The notes under the pieces: generated by a model
What the model was told of the DNA's origin: nothing
What the model saw: only the letters and a program-made list of their open reading frames with translations
The model's database searches: none
Assembly (NCBI GenBank): GCA_002306815.1
Contig: DBTA01000019.1
Coordinates: 1-45,447, forward strand
DNA length: 45,447 bases
Direction of reading: 5' to 3'
Source: Dehalococcoidia bacterium UBA1328
Lineage (GTDB): Bacteria > Chloroflexota > Dehalococcoidia > Lucifugimonadales > Lucifugimonadaceae
Made by a program: the position numbers and the translations under genes
In this document: piece by piece, positions 18,311 to 26,766 of the stretch
Layout of the letters: each line of letters begins with the position of its first letter
Numbering within the stretch: the stretch's first letter is position 1

Positions 18311-19093
18311 CTAGCCAGCTTGGTTCGCCAATTTACCCGACCATTTGCGAGCGATTTCTGTCAGCTCAAGGATCGATTCGATGCTGTAATCGGGTTCCGC
18401 CGTAGGTTCAACCGGCGAACTGATGCCACATTTCACCCAAGCAGTAGACATACCTATCGCGGCAGCTCCGCCTATATCGGTGTGCAGGTTGTCGCCAACA
18501 TGCATTGCTCTTTCGGGAACTACCTCAAGTTCCTCAATCGTTGCGGTGAAAATGCGGGCCTCGGGCTTTGAAATTTCCTGCTGGTTTGAAAATGCCAGAA
18601 AATCGAAATAGTCGAGGATCCCAATGTCGGCGAACCAACTCCGATACATTTCCGGACTTGTAAGTCCGGTATTTGAAATAAGTCCGATCTTGTGTCCCTC
18701 AAATGACAGCTCATCCAGCACCTGAGCACATCCGTCGATCAGTAGTGGTGGACTTTCGACAAAGGTCATATCTATTTGCTCGGCGATTCGAGCAATAACT
18801 GACGCACCTGCTCGCTCCTCGAAACCGGGAACAAGCCGTTCGATTAGGATCGAAACCCAACTCTCGAACTGACGATCATGCCCGTGATCGTGACCCGAAG
18901 TTATCTCAGCGGAAAGATCAGTAAATGCCTGGCGAACTGTGTCAGGGTCTAAATCGACTCCGTGACTTGCTAGCTCGCTGACTACTCGTTCAGTTCGAGC
19001 CGTCCGACGCGCCTTCGAGTTGGGATAGCCGTCGACCTCAAAAATTAAAGTCTGCCATAGATCAAAAGTTATTCCGGTTGCCGAGTTGCCCAC
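18311..19093 (-). CDS. HAD-superfamily hydrolase (subfamily IA)
   Basis: A 260-residue haloacid dehalogenase-like hydrolase, probably a small-molecule phosphatase. Motif I is ITFDLWQTLIFEV, with Asp10 as the expected nucleophile; the usual DxD second Asp is replaced by Trp, so phosphatase activity is not certain. Motif II is IGLISNTGL near residue 138. Motif III Lys is in EISKPEARIF, and motif IV is MHVGDNLHTDIGGAAAIGM near residue 195. A helical cap lies between motifs I and II. DxW-type motif I occurs in dehalogenase-like and some phosphatase members. It is followed upstream by apt, only 10 bp away, so the two are probably co-transcribed. Confidence 0.85.
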   Translation of the reverse strand: MGNSATGITFDLWQTLIFEVDGYPNSKARRTARTERVVSELASHGVDLDPDTVRQAFTDLSAEITSGHDHGHDRQFESWVSILIERLVPGFEERAGASVIARIAEQIDMTFVESPPLLIDGCAQVLDELSFEGHKIGLISNTGLTSPEMYRSWFADIGILDYFDFLAFSNQQEISKPEARIFTATIEELEVVPERAMHVGDNLHTDIGGAAAIGMSTAWVKCGISSPVEPTAEPDYSIESILELTEIARKWSGKLANQAG

Positions 19094-19103
19094 GACGATG
19101 CGC

Positions 19104-19619
19104 CTAGTACTGCACGAGACTGAACACGTCGGTGCCGGAAGGAAGCAAATCTCTCCCGTTCAGAAATTCTAGTTCAACGAGAAATGCGATCGAAATAACG
19201 CTGGCACCAAGATCGGTCACAAGTTTCACTCCAGCGCCAGCTGACCCTCCCGTCGCCAGCAGATCATCCACCACTGCGATGCGCTGTCCACCTTCGACAG
19301 CAGAAGTCGCCATTTCCAGCCGGGCCGTGCCGTACTCAAGCTCGTAATCAACGCCAATAATGGGAGGTGGCAATTTGCCAGCTTTTCTGATCGGGACAAA
19401 CGGTATATTTAGCACAGCTGCAATGGGTGCACCGAAAATGAACCCACGCGAATCAATTGCCGCAATGGCTTCGACGTTGAAGTCCCTAAGATGTGCGGAA
19501 AGATTTTCCGTCACGTATTGCATCGCGTCGGGGTTCGCCATTACCGGCGTGAGGTCGCGAAAAAGAATTCCCTTTGAAGGGTAGTCAGGAACGTCACGAA
19601 TGAGCGACTTCAAATCCAA
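19104..19619 (-). CDS. apt: Adenine phosphoribosyltransferase
   Basis: A purine salvage enzyme that makes AMP from adenine and PRPP. I start it at TTG 19617-19619 (171 residues, MDLKSLIRDVPDYPSKG), because AGGTGG lies six bases upstream and the family N-terminus begins there. An upstream TTG at 19640 would add seven unrelated residues. Family motifs: GILFRDLTPVMANP, IDSRGFIFGAPIA, FVPIRKAGKLP, and the PRPP loop RIAVVDDLLATGGSAGAG near residue 120. The C-terminal LVELEFLNGRDLL is also typical. It is upstream of the HAD hydrolase on the same strand. Confidence 0.95.
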   Translation of the reverse strand: MDLKSLIRDVPDYPSKGILFRDLTPVMANPDAMQYVTENLSAHLRDFNVEAIAAIDSRGFIFGAPIAAVLNIPFVPIRKAGKLPPPIIGVDYELEYGTARLEMATSAVEGGQRIAVVDDLLATGGSAGAGVKLVTDLGASVISIAFLVELEFLNGRDLLPSGTDVFSLVQY

Positions 19620-19915
19620 TGGGCACCACCTAGAGTACAAGAGCTACAGCATTGCTCAATTCTAGTAGTGCCCACAATGCGATTGACGCTCCAACTAATC
19701 AACTAAAGCCCCTAATATCGGTTTGAGGGTAGAAATCGTTCCATGTAAACCAAAACACGTTGATAGCGTGCAATCGATTAAGAGTCGTGGCTGCTGTCGT
19801 TAGCTGCGACATCGCATAATTTCGAATCGTGCGCGATGCTAAAATTCGCCATCATCAACTGGCACTGGCATTGGAATTTGCGATTCAACCGGAGTGAGAG
19901 TCAACCTCACGAACG

Positions 19916-21145
19916 TTGAACCACCAAAAGGGCGATCCGATCTATCTTTCGAGGCTTTCTCTAAACGGTTTTCGAAACCACACAAATACAGCGCTTGAGC
20001 TTCGCCCTGGCTTAACCCTGTTTCAGGGTCAGAACGGTCACGGCAAAAGTAACCTCCTCGAAGCGGCTTACATGCTCGCCATTGCGAAATCTGCGAGATC
20101 TTCTCACGACCGTGAACTGGTCAACTGGTCACTTACTGAAACCGGTGGTCACATGCAGGTGCTTGGAGTTGGGCGTGAGGGTGACAACACAATACAGGCG
20201 CAGATCGATGTAGATGTGACTGCGCCGAACAACGTTGGCGGATCAGTTGGCTTCCGAAAAGGCTTGCGGGTCAACGGGATCAAACGGTCGGCAATCGACT
20301 TCGTCGGAAATCTCAACATAGTATTTTTCGAAGCCGACGACCTCGAAATAATTCATGGATCACCCGGTAGACGCCGCCGTTACCTCGACATCCTGATTTC
20401 GCAATCTGATCCTGCCTATTTGAAAACCCTCCAACGATACGGACAGGTGGTTACTCAACGGAATCAACTGCTTCGACGAATCCGTGAAGGCGCGTCTGAA
20501 GTGGACGAACTTGCTTTCTGGGACGAACGACTCGCTTATGAAGGTGCAAGAGTTACCGATTCACGTCGCAGATCGGTAGATGGTCTGAATGAACATGCTG
20601 TGCCCGCGCACGCAGAACTTACAGACGGTGACACGCTCGAACTCGAATATCGCCCTCGAATCACCGCTTCATCTGATGATCGCCCGCAAGTAGGTATCAT
20701 GACGCCCGACATGATCGAGCAGGAGATAAAACAAACTCTTCCCGCCATCAGACGACGCGAAATCGCTCAAGGAATAACGGTGATAGGTCCTCATCGAGAC
20801 GATCTCGAAATTCGTCTCAATGGAAATCCGTCGGGCAATATCGCTTCAAGAGGACAGTCGAGAACGATTGCGCTCTCTCTGAAGCTAGCGGAGGCTGTGT
20901 TCGTGACTCAGTCGACAGGTCGAACTCCAGTTCTAGCGCTCGACGATATTCTCTCGGAGCTTGATCCCAAGCGACGCGAACTAGTTCTCGCTGCTGCCAT
21001 CAAGCACGAACAGATTCTGCTCACAGCGACTGAACCCGGAATAATTCCACAAGATTTCCTCGATTCAGCTAACGTGTTCACAGTAATGAACGGTCGCGTG
21101 ACTCAGGAAGAAATCACTGTTCAGGACGCGACTACAGATGACTAA
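19916..21145 (+). CDS. recF: DNA replication and repair protein RecF
   Basis: A 409-residue SMC-like ATPase that, with RecO and RecR, loads RecA on gapped DNA. The start is TTG at 19916; no better in-frame start precedes the conserved IYLSRLSLNGFRNH. Walker A is FQGQNGHGKSNLLEAAYML near residue 38. The family segments IVFFEADDLEIIHGSPGRRRRYLD, the signature region ASRGQSRTIALSLKLAEA and the Walker B LALDDILSELD near 340 are all present, followed by QILLTAT. The length is slightly above the family norm. It overlaps the sirtuin gene by 8 bases, so the two are co-translated. Here recF is not beside dnaA/dnaN. Confidence 0.95.
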   Translation: MNHQKGDPIYLSRLSLNGFRNHTNTALELRPGLTLFQGQNGHGKSNLLEAAYMLAIAKSARSSHDRELVNWSLTETGGHMQVLGVGREGDNTIQAQIDVDVTAPNNVGGSVGFRKGLRVNGIKRSAIDFVGNLNIVFFEADDLEIIHGSPGRRRRYLDILISQSDPAYLKTLQRYGQVVTQRNQLLRRIREGASEVDELAFWDERLAYEGARVTDSRRRSVDGLNEHAVPAHAELTDGDTLELEYRPRITASSDDRPQVGIMTPDMIEQEIKQTLPAIRRREIAQGITVIGPHRDDLEIRLNGNPSGNIASRGQSRTIALSLKLAEAVFVTQSTGRTPVLALDDILSELDPKRRELVLAAAIKHEQILLTATEPGIIPQDFLDSANVFTVMNGRVTQEEITVQDATTDD

Positions 21146-21941
21146 TCCGGTAAATCTTCGTTCCACGCCAAAAGCGATTCGATCGACAATCAAAAATATC
21201 GCCGAAATTGTTTCAAACTCTAACTATGTCGTGGGAATGACCGGTGCTGGGATGTCGGTTGAAAGCGGTATTCCACCTTTCCGAGGGGCTGACGGACTCT
21301 GGACCAAATACGGAACGCCTCACATGAACGGTTACTCCGACTTCAAGCAGGATCCTTCGGGTTGGTGGAAAAGACGGATAAATGAAGAGATCGATTCACA
21401 CATAGTCGAACTTAGAGATGCGTTAAATAGTGCCGCGCCACACGCGGGTCACTTCGCACTTGCTAAACTGGAAAAACAAGGCAACATGCAGTCGCTAATA
21501 ACTCAGAACATCGATGCGCTCGACGAAAAGGCTGGCATCACCAACCTGATCGAAATTCACGGCAACAGAACGAAGCTCCGCTGTATCGATTGTGGTGACA
21601 GAGTTTCACTCGGCGATTTCGTTCCGCTGTACGCACCCGACGCATGCAAAAAATGCGACGGCATCGTGAAGTTCGACACTGTAATGTTCGGCGAGCCGAT
21701 TCCTTATGATGTGATGAAGGCGGCACGCGCCGAAATCGACAAAGCCGACTGCGTACTGGCAATTGGCACTTCGGCGACGGTCCGGCCTGCAAGTGGGCTG
21801 TTCTGGATTGCCAAAGCTGCTGGTGCTAATATCATCGAGATCAACCCCTCAAAAACGAAACTGACTTCGATTTGTGCGGTATCTTTGCACTCTACGGCTG
21901 GTGAGACGTTACCGCGGCTGGTCGAAGCACTCTCAAATTGA
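21138..21941 (+). CDS. cobB: NAD-dependent protein deacylase, sirtuin (Sir2/CobB family)
   Basis: A 267-residue sirtuin that removes acyl groups from lysine using NAD. The NAD-binding motif is MTGAGMSVESGIPPFRGADGLW near residue 34. The catalytic stretch TQNIDALDEKAG and LIEIHGN (general-base His) are near 118-136. The zinc ribbon is CIDC...CKKC near 146-178, followed by FGEPIP and GTSATVRPASG. The zinc ribbon and the FRG-type motif fit bacterial CobB-like enzymes. It overlaps recF by 8 bases and ends 31 bases before a class III aminotransferase, forming a three-gene unit. Whether it removes acetyl or longer acyl groups cannot be judged. Confidence 0.94.
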   Translation: MTNPVNLRSTPKAIRSTIKNIAEIVSNSNYVVGMTGAGMSVESGIPPFRGADGLWTKYGTPHMNGYSDFKQDPSGWWKRRINEEIDSHIVELRDALNSAAPHAGHFALAKLEKQGNMQSLITQNIDALDEKAGITNLIEIHGNRTKLRCIDCGDRVSLGDFVPLYAPDACKKCDGIVKFDTVMFGEPIPYDVMKAARAEIDKADCVLAIGTSATVRPASGLFWIAKAAGANIIEINPSKTKLTSICAVSLHSTAGETLPRLVEALSN

Positions 21942-21972
21942 ACAACCACCGTCTACACGATTAGAACTTGAA

Positions 21973-23313
21973 ATGACCACTCAGCTAGAACAAGAACTCG
22001 CCACTTACACCGCAGCAAACCCAAAATCTGAAGAGTTGCACAACAGGGCAACCGAATACATGCCCGGTGGTGACACGAGAAATTCGATCTTCTGGGATCC
22101 GTTCCCCCTCTACATCACGGACGGCAATGGCACCACTCTGACCGACGCTGATGGCAATAAGCGGACTGATTTCGTCAACAACATGACCACGTTGATTCTC
22201 GGACACCGTCCTCCGGAAGTTGTTTTAGCTGTATCGGAGCAGGTCAATCATGGTCTTTCGTTCCCGGCACCGAGCCCTTCGGTTGTTCGGTGGGCTGAAC
22301 TTATGTGTGAGCGCGTACCATCACTCGACAAGGTTCGATTCGTAAACACCGGAACAGAAGCAACCCTCAACGCAATTCGCGCTGCCCGCGCATTCACCGG
22401 GAAGCAAAAGCTTGTAAAGTGCGAAGGGGCTTACCACGGCAACCACGACGCAATTCAGATTAGCGTTGTACCTCCTCTCGACCAGGCGGGAAACGCTGAA
22501 TCACCGGATTCGGTAAAAGCATTCCCTGGTATTTCCGAAACCGCCGCAGATGATATTTACATTGCGCCGTTCAACGACATCGTTGCGGCGGAAAAAGTCA
22601 TAAGAGAACACGCCGACGAGCTGGCGGCGGTAATTGTTGAACCTGTAAACGGACAATGCGGAATGATTCCCGGCAAGCCGGAATTTCTCGAAGGTTTGCG
22701 CCGTATTACCGATGAACTGGGAATCCTCCTGATCTTCGATGAAGTAATCGCTTTCCGTATTGCATACGGAGGAGCCCAGGACTACTACGGTGTAACACCC
22801 GACCTCACATGCTTCGGTAAGGTTGTGGGCGGTGGAATGCCGGTGGGAGCCTTTGGCGGCAGAGACGAAATAATGTCGATGTGGGACCCACGTGGCGGTT
22901 CGGCTACTGTTCAACACGCCGGCACGTTCAACGGCAATCCAATGACTGCAGCCGCTGGTGTCTCGACTCTAGAAAATCTGACTCCGGAAAAGTACGAATA
23001 TCTCGAACAACTCGGAGAATATTTACGTAGCAAGCTACGAGCATTGTTCGCCGAACTCGAAGTACCAATGGGAGTTACGGGAGTTGCATCGCTGTTTGCG
23101 TTGCAGTTTACCTCGACTGAAGTTGTCGACTACCGAACGTTCGCGACCAACGACAAGAACATGCTGAAAATCATGTTTATTGGTTTGCTGAACGAAGGTT
23201 TTGTGATGTCGAACCGATGCGCAGGCAACGTTTCAACGGCCCACACCGAAGAAGACGTCGATGCGTTCGTCGAGGCAGTTGGAAACGTTCTAAGACGAGC
23301 CGGGTACGCTTAG
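21973..23313 (+). CDS. Class III aminotransferase, glutamate-1-semialdehyde aminomutase-like
   Basis: A 446-residue PLP-dependent class III aminotransferase starting at ATG 21973 (MTTQLEQELATYTAANPKS). Family segments: YMPGGDTRNSIFWDPFPLYI, VRFVNTGTEATLNAIRAAR (phosphate-binding), CEGAYHGNHDA, AAVIVEPVNGQCG, LLIFDEVIAFR (PLP-ring Asp), and the PLP lysine in TCFGKVVGGGMPVGAFGG around residue 280. It resembles glutamate-1-semialdehyde 2,1-aminomutase, but many proteins of this branch act on other amines. No other haem-biosynthesis gene is nearby, so I give no gene symbol. It is the last gene of the recF-sirtuin-aminotransferase unit. The final LRRAGYA is followed by about 215 bp without a clear gene. 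Confidence 0.9.
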   Translation: MTTQLEQELATYTAANPKSEELHNRATEYMPGGDTRNSIFWDPFPLYITDGNGTTLTDADGNKRTDFVNNMTTLILGHRPPEVVLAVSEQVNHGLSFPAPSPSVVRWAELMCERVPSLDKVRFVNTGTEATLNAIRAARAFTGKQKLVKCEGAYHGNHDAIQISVVPPLDQAGNAESPDSVKAFPGISETAADDIYIAPFNDIVAAEKVIREHADELAAVIVEPVNGQCGMIPGKPEFLEGLRRITDELGILLIFDEVIAFRIAYGGAQDYYGVTPDLTCFGKVVGGGMPVGAFGGRDEIMSMWDPRGGSATVQHAGTFNGNPMTAAAGVSTLENLTPEKYEYLEQLGEYLRSKLRALFAELEVPMGVTGVASLFALQFTSTEVVDYRTFATNDKNMLKIMFIGLLNEGFVMSNRCAGNVSTAHTEEDVDAFVEAVGNVLRRAGYA

Positions 23314-23529
23314 AACTTCAGGTTGGAATCCTCGGCTGGACCGCCAAACTCACCACGCATTATCGACTTCATCCATGTCGTCTTACATTCGGATTTCTTC
23401 GTTAATTTCCATCAGATCATCTAAATAGAAGTTCCCGATTTTATTCTGAAGATACGAAAGGAACGACGCGATACGTGCCTGGAACAGTGATTCGACCCTA
23501 ACCAACCGAGTTCGTACGAACTGTAGGAT

Positions 23530-24261
23530 TTATCGTCCAAGGCGGATCCAGGTAAGACGGAATAAAGACTCGACAACGATCCTAAATGACATCTTGGATT
23601 TACCCGCGGTGCGTTCCATAAATACGTAAGGATGCTCGACGACTCGCATACCTGCTTGCTGACAGCGATAAGCAACTTCAGCCTGGAATCCGAAACCCTT
23701 CAGGGTAAGGTTTTGGATGCCAATTTTCTCGAGCGCCTCCCGTCGGAATCCTTTGAATCCAGCAGTTGCGTCACGAACCTTGATTCCAAGAATCAATCGA
23801 ATCCCGACATTGCCCCAGAAACTGATCTGCTTTCGTCCCCAATTCCACTCCGGATCAACCCCGCCACCGGGAGCGTATCGAGAAGCAACAGCGACATCAG
23901 CGTTTTCAAGCTTTGCAATTAGGCCGGGCAACACCTCTGGCGGGTGTGAAAGATCGGCGTCCATTTCGATGATCAGTTCTGCACCGGCATCGAGGGCAGA
24001 TCGGAATCCAACTTTGTAAGCGGTTCCTAATCCTTGCTTACCTTCTCTGTGAACAACTATAAAAGTTCCGTAGAATTTTTGAGCGAGTTCATCAGCAATC
24101 TCACCTGTTCCGTCCGGAGAACCGTCGTCCACGACAACGAAGCCGAGTCCATCTATGCCTTGGGCTACGACCTTTTCGATCAACACAGGCAGAGTTTCAG
24201 CTTCGTTGTAAGTGGGTACAACGATAGCTGTTTTCAATGTCTTTTCCGAACTGATGCTCAT
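23530..24261 (-). CDS. Polyprenol-phosphate mannosyltransferase-like glycosyltransferase (GT2)
   Basis: A 243-residue family 2 glycosyltransferase of the dolichol-phosphate mannose synthase type, expected to transfer mannose from GDP-mannose to a polyprenyl phosphate at the inner membrane face. Motifs: IVVPTYNEAETLPVLIEK, VVDDGSPDGTGEIADE, EMDADLSHPPEVL (metal-binding DxD) near residue 98, and ATAGFKGFRREALEKI. The core family segment FGFQAEVAYRCQQAGMRV and PYVFMERTAGKSKMS follow. There is no C-terminal membrane domain, so it is the short single-domain form. It ends the thrB-lysC-GT-CoA-binding-GT series, 22 bases after the CoA-binding gene. Confidence 0.9.
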   Translation of the reverse strand: MSISSEKTLKTAIVVPTYNEAETLPVLIEKVVAQGIDGLGFVVVDDGSPDGTGEIADELAQKFYGTFIVVHREGKQGLGTAYKVGFRSALDAGAELIIEMDADLSHPPEVLPGLIAKLENADVAVASRYAPGGGVDPEWNWGRKQISFWGNVGIRLILGIKVRDATAGFKGFRREALEKIGIQNLTLKGFGFQAEVAYRCQQAGMRVVEHPYVFMERTAGKSKMSFRIVVESLFRLTWIRLGR

Positions 24262-24283
24262 AGTCTTACTAACTAAACTCGCC

Positions 24284-24703
24284 CTAAAATCCGAGCACCA
24301 TGGATCGATGTTCAGCCATGATGCACGAATCCATAATCACGCTAATACCGGCTTCAGATACGATACCGGCCGCCTCGTCGTTCACTATTCCCTGTTGAAG
24401 CCACATTACCTTGGCGCCTGACTTTGCGACGTCCCCCGCAACGGGTAGTACATCTCGCGATCGTCTGAATACATGCACAATATCTATCGGACCCGGAACG
24501 TCCAACACCGAGTCATAGGCTTTCAAACCATTCCACTCTTCAAGTCGGGGGTTGACGGGGTAGATCGTATAGCCGAGTTTTTGCATGTACTCGGAAACGT
24601 AGCGACTGGCTCGACCTTCTCGATCCGAAATACCTATCACGGCGATCGATTTGGAGTCTTTCAATATTTGCCGTATGTCGTTGGTAGAAAGGTTGGCAAC
24701 CAT
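24284..24703 (-). CDS. CoA-binding domain protein (YccU-like)
   Basis: A 139-residue single-domain CoA-binding protein (Rossmann-type CoA_binding_2). The chosen ATG (24701-24703) lies one base after the stop of the upstream glycosyltransferase; an earlier in-frame start would overlap that gene. Motifs: IAVIGISDREGRASRYVSEYMQKLGY near residue 21, VNPRLEEWNGLKAYDSV, IDIVHVFRRSRDVLPVAGDV, and VMWLQQGIVNDEAAGIVSEAG. The last segment, VIMDSCIMAEHR, holds the conserved Cys-His tail of the family. The function of such stand-alone domains is unknown. Confidence 0.88.
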   Translation of the reverse strand: MVANLSTNDIRQILKDSKSIAVIGISDREGRASRYVSEYMQKLGYTIYPVNPRLEEWNGLKAYDSVLDVPGPIDIVHVFRRSRDVLPVAGDVAKSGAKVMWLQQGIVNDEAAGIVSEAGISVIMDSCIMAEHRSMVLGF

Positions 24704-24704
24704 G

Positions 24705-25463
24705 TCACTTACCCGACTTCCGTTCAACACCCTTGTACCGTCTAAGCATGTTGTTCAGTCCGACTCGTGCCACATCCAGGACTGCTGTCAGTCCTTTCGT
24801 CAGCGTCATTTTCGAACCTTCACCGTAGTACCAATCGATCGGTATCTCGCCGACTGAGAATCCAGCATTCTTCGCCATAACGAGTAGCTCAACATCAAAT
24901 GCCCATCCATCAAGAGATTGATGTGGAAAGAGTTTCTCTACCGACTCGGCAGAGAACATCTTGAACCCACATTGAGTGTCTTCTACCCCCCGGAGAGCCA
25001 ACACCTTTACTGCGTAGTTGAAAAGCCTGCCCTTCACGTGACGACTAAGAGGTTCGTTGAAACGTTGAGCACCAGGTGCCTCGCGTGAACCAATTGAGAT
25101 ATCAAACTTGGGTCTGTTGGGATTCTGCTCACCAAAGAATCGTCCGAGGTTATCGGCCGGCATCGAAAGATCAGCATCACACAGAAATCTCCATTTGCCA
25201 GCGGCTTCCGCCATTCCTCTCCGAACCGCCGCCCCTTTGCCGCCATGAGGTGCATCGACAAGTCGAACTCGTGGCTCGGTCTTACTTATTTCTGTAACGA
25301 TAGGCCCAGTCGAATCAGAAGACCCATCGTTGACGACCAGTAGCTCCCACGAACGTCTCCCCCCCCAATCGTTCAAATACTCAACGAGTGCCTCCACAGT
25401 GCGCGCAATACGAACCTCTTCGTTGTAGGCGGGGATTACGACGCTGAGTAATGTTTGGGGCAA
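24705..25463 (-). CDS. Dolichyl-phosphate glucosyltransferase-like GT2 (ALG5-like)
   Basis: A 252-residue family 2 glycosyltransferase closer to the ALG5/dolichyl-phosphate beta-glucosyltransferase branch than to the mannose synthase branch. Motifs: SVVIPAYNEEVRIARTVEAL, LVVNDGSSDSTGPIV, HGGKGAAVRRGMAEA, LCDADLSMPADNL (DxD), DTQCGFKMFSAESVEKLF, and DVELLVMAKNAGFSVGEIPI. The C-terminal DVARVGLNNMLRRYKG is typical of bacterial and archaeal members. It lies about 50 bp after lysC and one base before the CoA-binding gene. With the second glycosyltransferase at 23530 it suggests two lipid-linked sugar donors. The sugar is inferred, not proven. Confidence 0.88.
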   Translation of the reverse strand: MPQTLLSVVIPAYNEEVRIARTVEALVEYLNDWGGRRSWELLVVNDGSSDSTGPIVTEISKTEPRVRLVDAPHGGKGAAVRRGMAEAAGKWRFLCDADLSMPADNLGRFFGEQNPNRPKFDISIGSREAPGAQRFNEPLSRHVKGRLFNYAVKVLALRGVEDTQCGFKMFSAESVEKLFPHQSLDGWAFDVELLVMAKNAGFSVGEIPIDWYYGEGSKMTLTKGLTAVLDVARVGLNNMLRRYKGVERKSGK

Positions 25464-25515
25464 AGTATGGATCCGCGAGATTCAACGCGCTTCTGCAAAC
25501 GATTTTGCGAAGAGT

Positions 25516-26766
25516 CTACTCGGTTTTTTCCAGCTCGAACGTGTCGTGTAACGCCTGAACAGCACTCTGAAGCTGATCTTTCTGGATGATCGTTGTAATT
25601 CGAATTTCGGAAGTCGTGATCATGTCAATATTTACACCGACTTCAGAGAGTGTCGAGAACATCTTTGCTGCGTAACCAGGAGTGTTTTCCATTCCTGTTC
25701 CAACAATGCTGACCTTTGCCAGGTCAGATCCGGTTACAATTTCGGTGTACTCCAACACGGAATCGCTGCCCAACGCCTCAGCGGCCTTTTCAACATTCGC
25801 TTGATCCACAGTAAAAGTGAAGTCGGTGGTGCCGTCTGAGCTGGCATTCTGCACGATCACATCGACGCTGATTCCCGCGTCGGCAAGAGGCTGAAGTAGA
25901 CCTGCTGCAACGCCGGGTCGATCTATCACACCGCGCACGGTGATCTTTCCGACGTTTCGGTCGACTGCGATACCGGTGACCGCCTTGCGAACTTCCATTG
26001 TGTGCTCTCCTCCGTGGATCAGCGTTCCGGGTTCATACGAGAAAGAAGATGCGACGTAAACGGGCATGTCGTACACCGCGCCCAATTCGATTGATCGCGG
26101 GTTCATCTTGGCGCCAAGAACTGCCATTTCGAGCATTTCCTTGAATCCGATCTCGGCCAGTTTGCGAGCATTGTTCGTTAAACGCGGATCTGTGGTGTAA
26201 ATGCCGTCGACATCCGTATAGATCTCGCATCTTTCCGCCTCGGCCGCTACAGCGAGTGCCACGGCAGTGGTGTCAGAGCCTCCGCGACCCAGCGTCGTGA
26301 TGTCTCCGGACTCTGCGAGACCTTGGAACCCAGCGACGATCACGATTCGTCCTCGGTCCAGTTCTTTTCTCAGTCGATCAGTGTTTATGTCGGCGATTCG
26401 TGCTGAGCCGTGAACCGTGTCAGTTTTAATACCCGCCTGCATACCACTAAGACTAATAGCGTCGTAGCCGCGTGACTTTAAAGCCATCGCCATTAGCGTA
26501 GAGCTGACCAGCTCACCAGTGGACAATAACGTGTCCATCTCTCGAGCATCCTGCGTTTGGCCATTAGTCACAGCGTCTGAAAGAGCAATAAGCTCATCTG
26601 TCGAATCACCCATTGCTGACACGACCACGATCACATTAACGCCATCGTCTTTGCGCGCCTGAATACGCTCGGCTATGTTACGAATGTGCTGTGCAGTTGC
26701 GAGCGAGCTGCCACCGTACTTCTGAACGACTACCGGTCGCCGATCCGTTTGCTGTCTAGCTGTCAT
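25516..26766 (-). CDS. lysC: Aspartate kinase
   Basis: A 416-residue aspartokinase, the first step of the lysine, threonine and methionine branch. The N-terminal catalytic motif is VVQKYGGSSLATAQHIRNIA; the nucleotide site is near TTLGRGGSDTTAVALA, and EIYTDVDGIYTTDPR lies near residue 180. Two C-terminal ACT domains follow (VDRNVGKITVRGVIDRPG near 270, and VSIVGTGMENTPGYAAKMF near 345), the usual site of allosteric feedback by lysine or threonine. It begins four bases inside the thrB stop (ATGA), so thrB and lysC are translationally coupled. Neither hom nor thrC is in the window. Confidence 0.96.
   Translation of the reverse strand: MTARQQTDRRPVVVQKYGGSSLATAQHIRNIAERIQARKDDGVNVIVVVSAMGDSTDELIALSDAVTNGQTQDAREMDTLLSTGELVSSTLMAMALKSRGYDAISLSGMQAGIKTDTVHGSARIADINTDRLRKELDRGRIVIVAGFQGLAESGDITTLGRGGSDTTAVALAVAAEAERCEIYTDVDGIYTTDPRLTNNARKLAEIGFKEMLEMAVLGAKMNPRSIELGAVYDMPVYVASSFSYEPGTLIHGGEHTMEVRKAVTGIAVDRNVGKITVRGVIDRPGVAAGLLQPLADAGISVDVIVQNASSDGTTDFTFTVDQANVEKAAEALGSDSVLEYTEIVTGSDLAKVSIVGTGMENTPGYAAKMFSTLSEVGVNIDMITTSEIRITTIIQKDQLQSAVQALHDTFELEKTE

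Noticed and set aside
23411..23525. Minus-strand frame after the mannosyltransferase ending ...LDDLMEINEEIRM.
   Set aside because: Looks peptide-like, but no start or ribosome site was found and it is short; it could be a remnant tail of the same gene. Too weak to list.
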